Source: Proteobacteria bacterium UBA7447 (GTDB lineage: Bacteria > Pseudomonadota > Gammaproteobacteria > Arenicellales > UBA868). From it: a stretch of 33,698 nucleotides of DNA. Shown here piece after piece: positions 1 to 7,669 of this stretch. The notes under the pieces were generated by a model. The model saw only the letters and a program-made list of their open reading frames with translations, did no database searches and was not told the DNA's origin. A program made the position numbers and the translations under genes. The stretch covers positions 4,349-38,046 of the forward strand of contig DLPX01000016.1 in NCBI GenBank assembly GCA_002477475.1. Reading direction: 5' to 3'. The stretch's first letter is position 1. The number at the start of each line of letters is the position of its first letter.

Positions 1-1
1 A

Positions 2-631
2 TTCAGCGAGCTGCCAGATGTTTTGCCGGTGTTTCCTCTGCCTGGCGCCGTCATTCTGCCTAATGGCCAGTTGCCGCTCAACATCTTTGAAGATCGATAC
101 TTGAATATGGTGTTCGATGCAATGGCGTCGCCCCGGTTGATCGGCATGGTACAGCCCAAGGGAGAGGCGCAATCGCAGCATCCTGAATTGCATGAGACGG
201 GCTGTGCAGGCCGCATCGTCAGCTTCAGCGAGACCCGGGACAATCGTCTGTTGATTATTCTTGCGGGGGTGTGCCGATTCGATATCTCAGATGAAGTGGA
301 AATGAAGAATGGATATCGTCGCATTCAGGCTTCATGGGGAAGATTTGCCCATGATCTTGATACACAAGATTCTGGTCTTGACACGGCAGAGATCATTGCC
401 TCGGCAAAACGCTTTACAGAAAGCCGCAATCTGTCGGTCGACTGGAGCGCTCTCGATCACCTGCAGCCACCCGAGCTGATTGATACCCTCGCGAGCAGTC
501 TGCCCTTTTCTCCGGAAGAAAAGCAGGGGCTTGTCGAGGCAGTGGTAATGGGCGACCGGGCAGAGCTGCTGAGAGCCTTGTGTGAATTCGGTGCTGCAAC
601 GCCAGAAGACGGAAGTCCCGTCTCGCACTGA
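2..631 (+). CDS. LON substrate-binding domain protein (5' end cut by window)
   Basis: The frame is open from the first bases of the window, so the true start lies upstream; about 209 residues are visible. The beginning reads LPDVLPVFPLPGAVILPNG, followed by LPLNIFEDRYLNM. This is the hallmark N-terminus of stand-alone proteins with the substrate-recognition (LAN/LON N-terminal) domain of Lon protease. There is no AAA+ or serine-lysine protease part, and at roughly 210 residues the length fits the domain-only family. These proteins are cytoplasmic and poorly characterised; a role in binding unfolded or specific protein substrates is inferred from the Lon homology. A TTG at 23 could start a shorter form, but it would cut into the conserved motif. 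The gene is convergent with the Rieske gene, 30 nt away. Confidence 0.85.
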   Translation, partial: FSELPDVLPVFPLPGAVILPNGQLPLNIFEDRYLNMVFDAMASPRLIGMVQPKGEAQSQHPELHETGCAGRIVSFSETRDNRLLIILAGVCRFDISDEVEMKNGYRRIQASWGRFAHDLDTQDSGLDTAEIIASAKRFTESRNLSVDWSALDHLQPPELIDTLASSLPFSPEEKQGLVEAVVMGDRAELLRALCEFGAATPEDGSPVSH

Positions 632-661
632 CTTGTAGGAATGCAGGATTTCTTGGAGGCG

Positions 662-1012
662 TTAATCGAGCCTGCGAGCAAGAACAATTTCTACCCGGCC
701 GTTTTGAAAGCGGGCGGGGTAACACGCAAGATCGATTTCGGCAGGCTCATCAAGTGCCCGCCCATCCCGAAGGCAGAATCGGCTGCCGTGAAGTGGGCAT
801 TTCACTTTATCACCCTGCAAGGCGCCCATATAAAGCGAGGCGTCTTCATGGGTGCAAGTGTCGTCCACAGCAAACGGCGTACCATCGACGTTCGCGATCA
901 GGATGCGCTGACCTTCGCTCTCATAGCGCTGCATTGTGCCGGGCGGGAGATGCTGAGCGGCGCCGACGTCTATCCATGCGCGGGAGGAGGGTTTGGGAGG
1001 ATCAAAGGCCAT
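662..1012 (-). CDS. Rieske [2Fe-2S] ferredoxin-like protein
   Basis: A 116-residue small electron carrier. The Rieske cluster ligands are complete: a CTHEDASL box around residues 53-60 and a CPLHGSRF box around 74-81, giving Cys-X-His and Cys-X2-His. It has no membrane anchor or signal sequence, so it is a soluble cytoplasmic protein like the ferredoxin components of ring-hydroxylating oxygenases or the NirD subunit of nitrite reductase. The ATG at 1012 was chosen because it has a GAGG motif 8 nt upstream; an in-frame ATG at 1036 is possible. The gene overlaps the end of cysG by 11 nt on the same strand, so the two are probably co-transcribed and coupled. The partner enzyme is not in the window. 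NirD is possible by analogy with the nirBD-cysG order, but this is unproven. Confidence 0.85.
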   Translation of the reverse strand: MAFDPPKPSSRAWIDVGAAQHLPPGTMQRYESEGQRILIANVDGTPFAVDDTCTHEDASLYMGALQGDKVKCPLHGSRFCLRDGRALDEPAEIDLACYPARFQNGRVEIVLARRLD

Positions 1013-2450
1013 CGTTTGCGCCTCGGCCCGGTTCATTAAGTGCAAGATTGTCTGGCGGCCCGCCGTCAGGGTCAAACCAGGCAAGCTTATCGTGCAGGGT
1101 GACAACACTGCCGACAACAAGCAAGGTCGGCGCTCTGACGTTAGCCGCAGCCACTGCATCAGGCAGACTATCAAGGGTGGCGGCAATCACCCGTTGGTTA
1201 AGCGTAGTACCCTGCTGGATGAGCGCTGCTGGTGTAGTGTCTTTGAGCCCATGGTGAATCATTTCGCGGCAGATCGACTCAAGTCCTGTTAATCCCATAT
1301 AGACCACAACGGTTTGACCGGGCTGACACAAGGCATCCCAGTTGAGATCGACGCTGCCGTCCTTAAGGTGTCCTGTAACAAAAAGACAGGACTGAGCGTG
1401 ATCCCGATGCGTCAGGGGGATGCCCGCGTAAGAGGCACATCCTGTCGCTGCGGTGATGCCGGGAATGACCTGAAATGGGATGTTGTGTCGTACCAGATCC
1501 TCAATTTCTTCACCTCCTCTGCCGAAGATGAAAGGGTCGCCGCCCTTTAGCCGCAGTACCCGTTTCCCCTCTTGGGCCAAACTCAGGAGCAGTTCGTTGA
1601 TCTCGGGTTGAGGTATCACGTGATTGGATTTTTCTTTTCCGACAAAAATCCGGTCGGCATCTCGACGCACCAGATCCACAATGGCAGGAGCCACTAGTCT
1701 GTCATAGAGCACCACATCTGCCCGCTGCATTAAACGCAAAGCGCGAAAGGTCAAGAGATCCGGATCGCCGGGACCGGCACCGACCAGGTACACCTCACCT
1801 TTTTCGAATTCTGCATCTTCGGTTGCCTGGATCATCGCCCTGAGTTCCGCTCGGGCTTGATTTTCCTTGCCGGCAAATACGAGTTCGGCAACCTGCCCCT
1901 GAAAAACCTTCTCCCAAAATCCGCGGCGCGAGTCAACACTGCCAAGTGCTGCTTTGACCTGATCGCGAAACTCACGGGCGATGCCGGCAAGCCGGCCGTA
2001 TGCGGCGGGGATGAGTGTTTCCAGTCGGGCTTTCAGCATCCGGGCCAGAACCGGGGACGCGCCGCCGGTACCGATGGCGATAATGACGGGCGAGCGATCG
2101 ACGATAGAGGGCACGGTGAAGGTGCAAAGATCCGGCTGATCGACGACGTTCACGGGCAGGTTCTGTTGCCGAGCCGCTTCTGAGACTGATCGATTCACAT
2201 CCTCGTTGTCGGTTGCTGCGATCGCAATAAACGCCCGACTCAAATGGGCTGGCTCAAAACGATCCTCGATCCAGTGCAGTTTCTGCTGATCCAAAAGCGC
2301 TTTTACTTTGGATCCAATTTCTGGCGCCACCACAGTCACCTTGGCTCCGGCTCGTATCAGCAGGTCGATTTTTCGCTCGGCCACGGAGCCGCCTCCGACC
2401 ACGAGGGCGGGCGTATTGCGCAACTTCAGGAAGATTGGCAGGGCATCCAT
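1002..2450 (-). CDS. cysG: Siroheme synthase (trifunctional CysG)
   Basis: 482 residues. It converts uroporphyrinogen III to siroheme, the cofactor of sulfite and nitrite reductases. The N-terminal half (about 1-205) is the NAD-dependent precorrin-2 dehydrogenase/ferrochelatase, with the nucleotide-binding VVGGGSVAERK at 18-28 and the TVPSIVDRSP segment near 113-122. The C-terminal half (about 215-455) is the SAM-dependent uroporphyrinogen methyltransferase, with VGAGPGDPDLLT, LYDRLV and RLKGGDPFIFGRGGEE motifs. The length is slightly above the roughly 457 residues of E. coli CysG, because of a C-terminal tail that overlaps the downstream Rieske gene. No clear Shine-Dalgarno sequence precedes the ATG at 2450, but MDALPIFL is the usual family N-terminus. 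The gene is divergent from the MoxR gene across about 170 bp. Confidence 0.97.
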   Translation of the reverse strand: MDALPIFLKLRNTPALVVGGGSVAERKIDLLIRAGAKVTVVAPEIGSKVKALLDQQKLHWIEDRFEPAHLSRAFIAIAATDNEDVNRSVSEAARQQNLPVNVVDQPDLCTFTVPSIVDRSPVIIAIGTGGASPVLARMLKARLETLIPAAYGRLAGIAREFRDQVKAALGSVDSRRGFWEKVFQGQVAELVFAGKENQARAELRAMIQATEDAEFEKGEVYLVGAGPGDPDLLTFRALRLMQRADVVLYDRLVAPAIVDLVRRDADRIFVGKEKSNHVIPQPEINELLLSLAQEGKRVLRLKGGDPFIFGRGGEEIEDLVRHNIPFQVIPGITAATGCASYAGIPLTHRDHAQSCLFVTGHLKDGSVDLNWDALCQPGQTVVVYMGLTGLESICREMIHHGLKDTTPAALIQQGTTLNQRVIAATLDSLPDAVAAANVRAPTLLVVGSVVTLHDKLAWFDPDGGPPDNLALNEPGRGANDGL

Positions 2451-2624
2451 GAGCAGAGTTTATTACGCGGATCGGCGTTGTGGCGCCAGGACTCTATCCC
2501 AAGAGCCATATTCAGGTAGCGATAGGTTTGTTGAGGGGCCGGTTGGAATCGGGATCAAGGGTCCGTGAAGTGGGCTGAGATAAACTTAGCGCGCAAAATT
2601 ATTTTTAACATTCAACCAGGTTTC

Positions 2625-3671
2625 ATGCGCCCCGTTCATCTTGAAAAACTTCTTCGCCGTGAGATCGCAAGCCTCAGCGAGCGTTCTCATACTCCGGTGA
2701 TGCTGTGGGGCCCCCCGGGTGTCGGGAAGTCCCAAATCGTCGCCAAGGTAGCGGGCGATGACCATCTGCCGTTGATTGATATTAGGTTGTCCCAATTGGA
2801 GCCTAGTGATTTGCGGGGAATACCGTTTCGCGTTGATGAGCGCGTTGAGTGGGCTATTCCCTCCATGCTTCCGGACCAGGATAGACACGGTTCGCAAGGC
2901 ATTCTTTTTCTCGACGAGATCACATCCGCGACGCCCAGCGTGTCGGCAGCCGCTTACCAGTTGATCCTCGACCGGAGGTTGGGGGATTACGAAGTGCCTG
3001 ACGGATGGGCGATCGTGGCTGCAGGGAACCGGCAGGGAGATCGTGGTGTCACGTACGCGATGCCGGCACCACTGGCGAACCGCTTCAGCCATTACGAGGT
3101 CGATATTAATTTGGACGACTGGGTTCGTTGGGCGTTTCACGCAGGTGTCGATGAGCGGGTCATTGGTTTTCTCCGCTTTCGACCTGACATGCTGTTTGAC
3201 TTTGATCCTGCGCAGAACCCGGTTGCGTTTCCGTCGCCGCGTTCCTGGGAGTTTGCGCACCGTGCTCTTCAAAAGTTCTCGCAAGACCCGGATATGCTGA
3301 GCGGCGCATTGCAGGCTTGTATTGGACCCGCAGCAGGCATTGAATTGCATGCGTTTATTCGCAATCTGGATCAATTACCCGATATTGACGCGATCCTGGC
3401 GGGAGAGTGGTTAACAGTGCCGGAGGATTTGGATCTGCAGTACGCAGTGGCTGCCGCGCTGGTGGGGCGGGCAGCCCAGGTCGGAGAAGACGCTGGCGCC
3501 ATCGATCTTTACTCTCGAATACTGGATTACGCAGGACTCTTCCCTCAAAAAGAAATGGGCGTGATGTTGGTGTCCGATCTCCATCGTGCCGTCGGTCCTC
3601 CACTTTTTGCGGCGCCGGGTTTTCCCGACTGGGCCAGACAGGTGGCCGATGTCATGCTGGCCCAGGATTGA
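2625..3671 (+). CDS. MoxR-family AAA+ ATPase
   Basis: 348 residues from ATG 2625. The Walker A motif GPPGVGKS is at 29-36, Walker B ILFLDE at 93-98, and a sensor-1 AAGNR around 132-136, all typical of the MoxR branch of AAA+ ATPases. MoxR proteins act as cytoplasmic chaperone-like motors, usually with a VWA-domain partner encoded next to them. That is the case here: the following gene is a VWA-like protein starting 8 nt later. Substrate unknown. A GTG at 2565 with AAGGG upstream would add 20 residues that do not look like the family; MRPVHLEKLLRREI is the more usual start. Confidence 0.88.
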   Translation: MRPVHLEKLLRREIASLSERSHTPVMLWGPPGVGKSQIVAKVAGDDHLPLIDIRLSQLEPSDLRGIPFRVDERVEWAIPSMLPDQDRHGSQGILFLDEITSATPSVSAAAYQLILDRRLGDYEVPDGWAIVAAGNRQGDRGVTYAMPAPLANRFSHYEVDINLDDWVRWAFHAGVDERVIGFLRFRPDMLFDFDPAQNPVAFPSPRSWEFAHRALQKFSQDPDMLSGALQACIGPAAGIELHAFIRNLDQLPDIDAILAGEWLTVPEDLDLQYAVAAALVGRAAQVGEDAGAIDLYSRILDYAGLFPQKEMGVMLVSDLHRAVGPPLFAAPGFPDWARQVADVMLAQD

Positions 3672-3679
3672 TGTGATGA

Positions 3680-4864
3680 GTGATGGACGAAGCCGGGAAA
3701 GATAACCTCGCCCGCATCAGCGCGGCCCGGTCCCGATTGATCCTGGATCGCCCCTTTCTGGGCGCTCTGGTCATGCGTCTGCCGATGCAGGAGACTGAAG
3801 CATCATGGTGCCCGACCACCGCCACGGATGCGCGCAAGATTTATTTCAATCCGTCGTACTTCGATAGTCTGTCATTGTCTCAGATCGAATTTGCCCTCGC
3901 GCATGAAGCACTCCACTGTGCACTCGCCCATTTCGCCAGGCGCTTGCATCGCGACAAATTGAGGTGGGATATTGCTTGTGACTTCGCCGTTAACCCGCTT
4001 TTGATTGACGATGGCTTAACGCCTCCGCCGGATGTGCTTTATATGCCGGACTACACAGGACTCAGCGCGGAAGAAATCTATCCAATGCTGGAAGAGGACT
4101 CTGAAGACGAGCCGCATGACCGTCATCTCTACGACGACGATTCTCAGGATCAGGAAACATCTGAATCCCGCTTGCCCGACCCCTCCGCCGGGTTGGGGGC
4201 CGATCCGGCACCGCCTGAGGCGCTCACTCCCGATGAACGGACACGACTGGAGCAGCAATGGCAAGAGCGCCTGGCAGGTGCTGCGCAACAGGCGGGCCAG
4301 GCCGGAAAGCTGAGTGGAACGCTCGCACGATTGGTCGACCAGCTGATTGCTCCAACGTTGCCCTGGAGACAACTGCTGGCACGTTACATGAGCATGCGTT
4401 CCAGGGATGACTTCGACTACGCTCGGCCTGGCCGCCGGGAAGGTGAGGCCATCTTGCCTGCATTGCGTAGCGGCATAGTAGATGTTGCTGTGGCCGTGGA
4501 TACCAGCGGCTCTGTCTCGACAGCCGAGATGTCTGAATTTGTGAATGAAGTAGATGCACTAAAGGGACAGGTTAAAGCGCGAGTCAGTCTTGTTTATTGC
4601 GACTCTGAATTGGCTCCCGAATCGCCCCAGGTTTATGAGCCTTGGGAGCAACTTGAAACGCCCGAATCACTTTCCGGAGGCGGAGGAACTGATTTTTCTC
4701 CTGTTTTTCAGTGGGCAGAGAGCCTAGATATGGCACCGGATTTACTGATTTACTTTACAGATGCCAAGGGCCGGTTCCCCGACGCGGCGCCCACTTTTCC
4801 CGTCATCTGGCTGGTGAAGGGCCCGGAATCTGTCCCCTTTGGGGAGCGAATCCAGCTCAACTGA
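3680..4864 (+). CDS. Putative metallopeptidase / VWA-like domain protein (DUF2201 type)
   Basis: 394 residues in two parts. The N-terminal part (about 10-135) carries HEALH at 75-79 in ALAHEALHCALAHFARR, a zincin-like HExxH, and belongs to the putative metallopeptidase domain found with DUF2201. An acidic, low-complexity linker (about 138-185) follows. The C-terminal part (about 265-394) is a VWA-like fold with a metal-ion site DTSGS at 274-278, GGGGTDF at 333-339 and FTDAKG at 359-364. The pairing with an upstream MoxR ATPase is typical. By family logic the ATPase would remodel this protein or a client bound to its VWA domain; peptidase activity is not shown. GTG 3680 has AGGA 12 nt upstream; ATG 3683 is an equally possible start. 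There is no signal peptide. The end is 6 nt from the convergent Sel1 gene. Confidence 0.85.
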   Translation: MMDEAGKDNLARISAARSRLILDRPFLGALVMRLPMQETEASWCPTTATDARKIYFNPSYFDSLSLSQIEFALAHEALHCALAHFARRLHRDKLRWDIACDFAVNPLLIDDGLTPPPDVLYMPDYTGLSAEEIYPMLEEDSEDEPHDRHLYDDDSQDQETSESRLPDPSAGLGADPAPPEALTPDERTRLEQQWQERLAGAAQQAGQAGKLSGTLARLVDQLIAPTLPWRQLLARYMSMRSRDDFDYARPGRREGEAILPALRSGIVDVAVAVDTSGSVSTAEMSEFVNEVDALKGQVKARVSLVYCDSELAPESPQVYEPWEQLETPESLSGGGGTDFSPVFQWAESLDMAPDLLIYFTDAKGRFPDAAPTFPVIWLVKGPESVPFGERIQLN

Positions 4865-4870
4865 GCAAAC

Positions 4871-5305
4871 CTAAAATCCCGCTTCTTTGTAGAGCGCCTG
4901 AGCTCTTTGTGGATCGGTAGCTGTACCGCGACCCTGTTCCAGCATCTGGGCGAGAGCAACCATTGCACCGGCGAGGCCTTGTGCCACTGCCGCTTCAAAC
5001 CAGTGTACCGCGCGCGTATCGTCCTGCGCTGCACAGTCCCCATCCATATACATGAACCCAAGCCCATGTAGCGCAGGGCCATAGTCCTGGTGGGCGGCGC
5101 TTTTCATCCACTTGTAAGCGAGCAATTCGTTACGCACCACACCCAGCCCGTTCTGATACATGATGGCAAGCCGATATTGCGCGTCTGCTGATCCACTCTC
5201 TGCAAGTGGACTCAACAACTTCATTGCCTGGGTGAAATGTTTGGCTTCGAATGCTGCAATCCCACTCGAGAGCTTCATGTCGTTTTCTTCTTGGGTTATA
5301 TCCAT
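4871..5305 (-). CDS. Sel1-repeat (TPR-like) protein
   Basis: 144 residues without signal peptide or membrane segment. After a short N-terminal helix pair (LSSGIAAFEAKHFTQAMKLL) there are about three Sel1-like repeats with the A-x2-LG-x-MY-x-G pattern: ADAQYRLAIMYQNGLGV, ALHGLGFMYMDGD and AMVALAQMLEQGRG. Each is followed by a D-x-x-x-A-x2-W/L-x2-A-A helix. Such repeats form protein-binding scaffolds; the partner is unknown. Start at ATG 5305 or ATG 5278 (AAGAAG upstream of the latter); the sequence does not decide between them. The upstream region holds a tandem TGGGA repeat resembling an MraZ operator, described separately. Its neighbour on the other side is the VWA-like gene, convergent. Confidence 0.8.
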   Translation of the reverse strand: MDITQEENDMKLSSGIAAFEAKHFTQAMKLLSPLAESGSADAQYRLAIMYQNGLGVVRNELLAYKWMKSAAHQDYGPALHGLGFMYMDGDCAAQDDTRAVHWFEAAVAQGLAGAMVALAQMLEQGRGTATDPQRAQALYKEAGF

Positions 5306-5376
5306 ACTTTCGGTCGGGATTGTTTTTTCTCAGGGAGAGGGTAAATCAGGCTGCGGGTATTGCGCTACTCCGGCTG

Positions 5377-5410
5377 CGTCCCACTACGTCCCACTACCCA
5401 ATTGGGTATA
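5377..5410 (-). promoter_or_regulatory. Tandem TGGGA repeat (MraZ-operator-like) with palindrome
   Basis: Plus-strand CGTCCCACTA occurs twice in perfect tandem (5377-5386, 5387-5396). It runs into the 14-bp perfect palindrome TACCCAATTGGGTA (5395-5408). Read on the minus strand, toward the Sel1 gene, this gives TATACC, 8 nt, then TAGTGGGA and GTGGGA with TGGGA starts 10 nt apart. This is the same layout as the repeats behind the mraZ promoter at 16313-16342. Function is inferred from this resemblance; no good -35 was seen. Confidence 0.45.
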
Positions 5411-5488
5411 GAGGATCTTTTGACCGCAGGTTTAAACTTTAGGCTTCACTGAATATTAATCTGCAACATCCAGTATGGTCATTTTCTC

Positions 5489-6583
5489 ATGACGATGCGT
5501 CAATACATCCAGAAGATTGCCACCGGTCCGGAGTTGAGCAAGGATCTTTCCCGGGAAGAGGCAAGCGACGGGATGCGTCTAATCCTCTCAGGTGATTCAG
5601 ATCCCGTTCAGGCTGCCATCTTCCTTATCGCGCTCCGAATGAAACGCGAAACCATGCCTGAAAACCTAGGCGTATTGGATGCGCTGCTCGAGTCCACTGA
5701 TCAGGCGACGGCCGCCGTCGATGACGTGCTGGATCTGTCTGATCCCTTCGATGGCTTCACTCGGGGAATGCCGGCAGCACCGTTTCTTCCGCCGGTGCTC
5801 GCCGCCTGCGGCATTGCCACACTCGCAAATGGGGCGGAATCCATCGGGCCCAAATATGGGGCGACGCACCGAAAAGTACTTCGTGCTGCCGGGGTCCATG
5901 TTGATCTGAGTTCGACCGACGCTGCCCGACGACTTGAAGATGATCGTATTGGGTGGGCATACGTCGATCAACGGGCAGCATGCCCAAAACTGCATGAACT
6001 GGTTTCGCTACGCACGAAGATCGTCAAGAGGCCTTGTCTCACTACGCTGGAGGTATTGCTGGGCCCCGTGCGCGGAGCGAAGAGAACCCATCTCCTTACC
6101 GGCTATGTTCACAAGCCGTATCCTCCCATTTATACCGCACTGGCACGGGCTTCCGGTTATGACTCTGCCATTGTTGTGCGAGGCGTGGAAGGCGGAGTTA
6201 TCCCCTCCCTTAATCAACCGTCCAAACTTTTTTGCTACCAAGGTGAGGGATCTGATCGGGAAGTGAGGCTTGATCCGGCGGAATACGATATCCAGTCCGC
6301 AGAGCGGGCTGTGCCGCTGCCGCAGGATTTGCCCCAGCAAGCGGCCGATGATGAGATCAAAGGCACGATTGATGCTGATGCCCTTGCTGATGCATCAGCA
6401 CAGGCAGGGCTCGCCGCTTTGGCAGGAGAGCCGGGCCCCGTTCGAGAGAGTCTCGTCTATGGGGCGGCCCTGTGTCTGATTCAGTTAGGGCGCTGCCCGG
6501 ATGCCGCTTCTGCTGCGGCAACGGTCCGCAGTGTGATTGATGACGGCCATGCGGCTCGACGACTTGAGGCTGCCACCCAGTAA
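5489..6583 (+). CDS. Anthranilate phosphoribosyltransferase-like protein (TrpD2/YbiB type)
   Basis: 364 residues. It has the two-part fold of glycosyltransferase family 3: an N-terminal helical domain (about 1-70, with GPELSKDLSREEASDGM and DPVQAAIFLIALRMK) and a large alpha/beta domain with IGPKYGATHRKVLRAAGV and a late GVEGGVIPSL segment. The glycine-rich PRPP-binding motif of true TrpD (GTGGD) is missing. DPFDGFTRGMPAAPFLPP stands in its place, as in the TrpD2/YbiB group, which binds nucleic acids rather than making tryptophan. No trp genes are nearby. It is convergent with phosphoribulokinase, 5 nt apart, so shared function is not implied by an operon. Start ATG 5489; ATG 5495 two codons later is possible, and neither has a strong ribosome-binding site. 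Confidence 0.82.
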   Translation: MTMRQYIQKIATGPELSKDLSREEASDGMRLILSGDSDPVQAAIFLIALRMKRETMPENLGVLDALLESTDQATAAVDDVLDLSDPFDGFTRGMPAAPFLPPVLAACGIATLANGAESIGPKYGATHRKVLRAAGVHVDLSSTDAARRLEDDRIGWAYVDQRAACPKLHELVSLRTKIVKRPCLTTLEVLLGPVRGAKRTHLLTGYVHKPYPPIYTALARASGYDSAIVVRGVEGGVIPSLNQPSKLFCYQGEGSDREVRLDPAEYDIQSAERAVPLPQDLPQQAADDEIKGTIDADALADASAQAGLAALAGEPGPVRESLVYGAALCLIQLGRCPDAASAAATVRSVIDDGHAARRLEAATQ

Positions 6584-6588
6584 TCCCT

Positions 6589-7479
6589 CTATTGCGCGCT
6601 GCGCTCCAGTTCTCTTTTCTTTTTCACTATCCCGTCAATAATAGGAGAAAGGATCAACTCCATGGCTAGCCCCATTTTTCCGCCGGGAACGACGATAGTA
6701 TTTCGGCGGGAGATGAATGAGTCATGCAGCATGGCCAGCAAATAAGGAAAGTCGACGTCAAATTTTGCGGGATCGCGAAAGCGAATCACCACGAAACTTT
6801 CGTCCGGGGTGGGAATGTCGCGGGCAACAAAAGGGTTCGAGGTATCCACCGTGGGAACCCGTTGAAAGTTGATGTCAGTTCGCGAGAACTGAGGTGCAAT
6901 AAAGTGAACGTAATCGTGCATGCGGCGCAGAATTGTTTCAGTGACAGCTTCGGGTTCATAACCGCGGCTCTCGGTGTCACGATGAATTTTCTGGATCCAC
7001 TCGAGGTTGACAATGGGTACCACACCCACGAGCAGATCCACATGCTGTGCAATGTTGACTGAGCCGTTGACCATGCCTCCATGCAATCCTTCGTAGAAGA
7101 GTAGATCAGTCTTTTCTGTGATGTTTTCCCAAGGGGTGAAGGTGCCGGGCTTTTGTTTGTATGGGGCGGCTTCCGATTCGTTATGCAGGTAGTAGCGGAT
7201 CTTCCCACGACCGGTTTCACTGTAATCCCTGAATAAGGCTTCAAGTTTTCCGAAGTGGTTGCCGTCGGGGCCAAAATGACTGAGATCCCGACCGGATTGA
7301 TGCGCTTTCGCGACCTCCTCAGGCATCTCGTAGCGATCGAATCTGTGGAAACTGTCACCCTCGACGATTATTGCTTTAAGGTGCTCGCGTGTCAGGATAT
7401 GCTCAACAGCCGTCTTCACGGTGCTTGTGCCGGCACCTGAAGAGCCGGTAACAGCGATAACGGGGTGGTTTGCGGACAT
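6589..7479 (-). CDS. prkB: Phosphoribulokinase (class I, proteobacterial)
   Basis: 296 residues. It phosphorylates ribulose 5-phosphate with ATP to give ribulose 1,5-bisphosphate, the CO2 acceptor of the Calvin cycle; class I enzymes are octameric and cytoplasmic. The P-loop GSSGAGTS is at 12-19 and EGDSFHRFDRYEM at 40-52 supplies the catalytic base Asp42. LLFYEGLHGG is the later Walker-B-like strand. Length and motifs match class I enzymes, not the larger plant/cyanobacterial class. ATG 7479 was chosen for its GGGAG motif 9 nt upstream and because MSANHPVIAVTG is the usual N-terminus. An upstream ATG at 7503 is less likely. The gene is divergent from cbbR, whose product probably controls it. 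Confidence 0.97.
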   Translation of the reverse strand: MSANHPVIAVTGSSGAGTSTVKTAVEHILTREHLKAIIVEGDSFHRFDRYEMPEEVAKAHQSGRDLSHFGPDGNHFGKLEALFRDYSETGRGKIRYYLHNESEAAPYKQKPGTFTPWENITEKTDLLFYEGLHGGMVNGSVNIAQHVDLLVGVVPIVNLEWIQKIHRDTESRGYEPEAVTETILRRMHDYVHFIAPQFSRTDINFQRVPTVDTSNPFVARDIPTPDESFVVIRFRDPAKFDVDFPYLLAMLHDSFISRRNTIVVPGGKMGLAMELILSPIIDGIVKKKRELERSAQ

Positions 7480-7568
7480 CAGGTTTTCTCCCAGCGGCTG
7501 CATTCAATGCAGTAATTCGGCTTGGTTAAGTAGTGCAATCCCACGCAATATAGATTTGGTTCATTAGG

Positions 7569-7610
7569 TTAAGCAAATTTATTGTATTGGGCAAATAAGT
7601 CTATACTTAT
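7569..7610. promoter_or_regulatory. prk/cbbR intergenic control region: CbbR-like box and dyad
   Basis: The 190 bp between the two divergent starts (7480-7669) contain TTA-N7-TTA at 7569-7581, which fits the TNA-N7-TNA consensus of CbbR sites. They also contain a perfect dyad ATAAGT-CTAT-ACTTAT at 7595-7610. The dyad covers TATACT (7602-7607), a likely -10 for cbbR with a weak -35 (TTATTG, 7579-7584, 17-nt spacer). GGTTAAG is repeated at 7524 and 7567. On the minus strand TATATT (7552-7547) is a possible prk -10. Autorepression of cbbR plus activation of prk is the usual LysR arrangement; binding here is inferred. Confidence 0.5.
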
Positions 7611-7669
7611 CTCAGAAGATTAAAGTCCGTCCCCAACTCAATAGGGGATTTGAGCGAGAGGGAAGGAAA

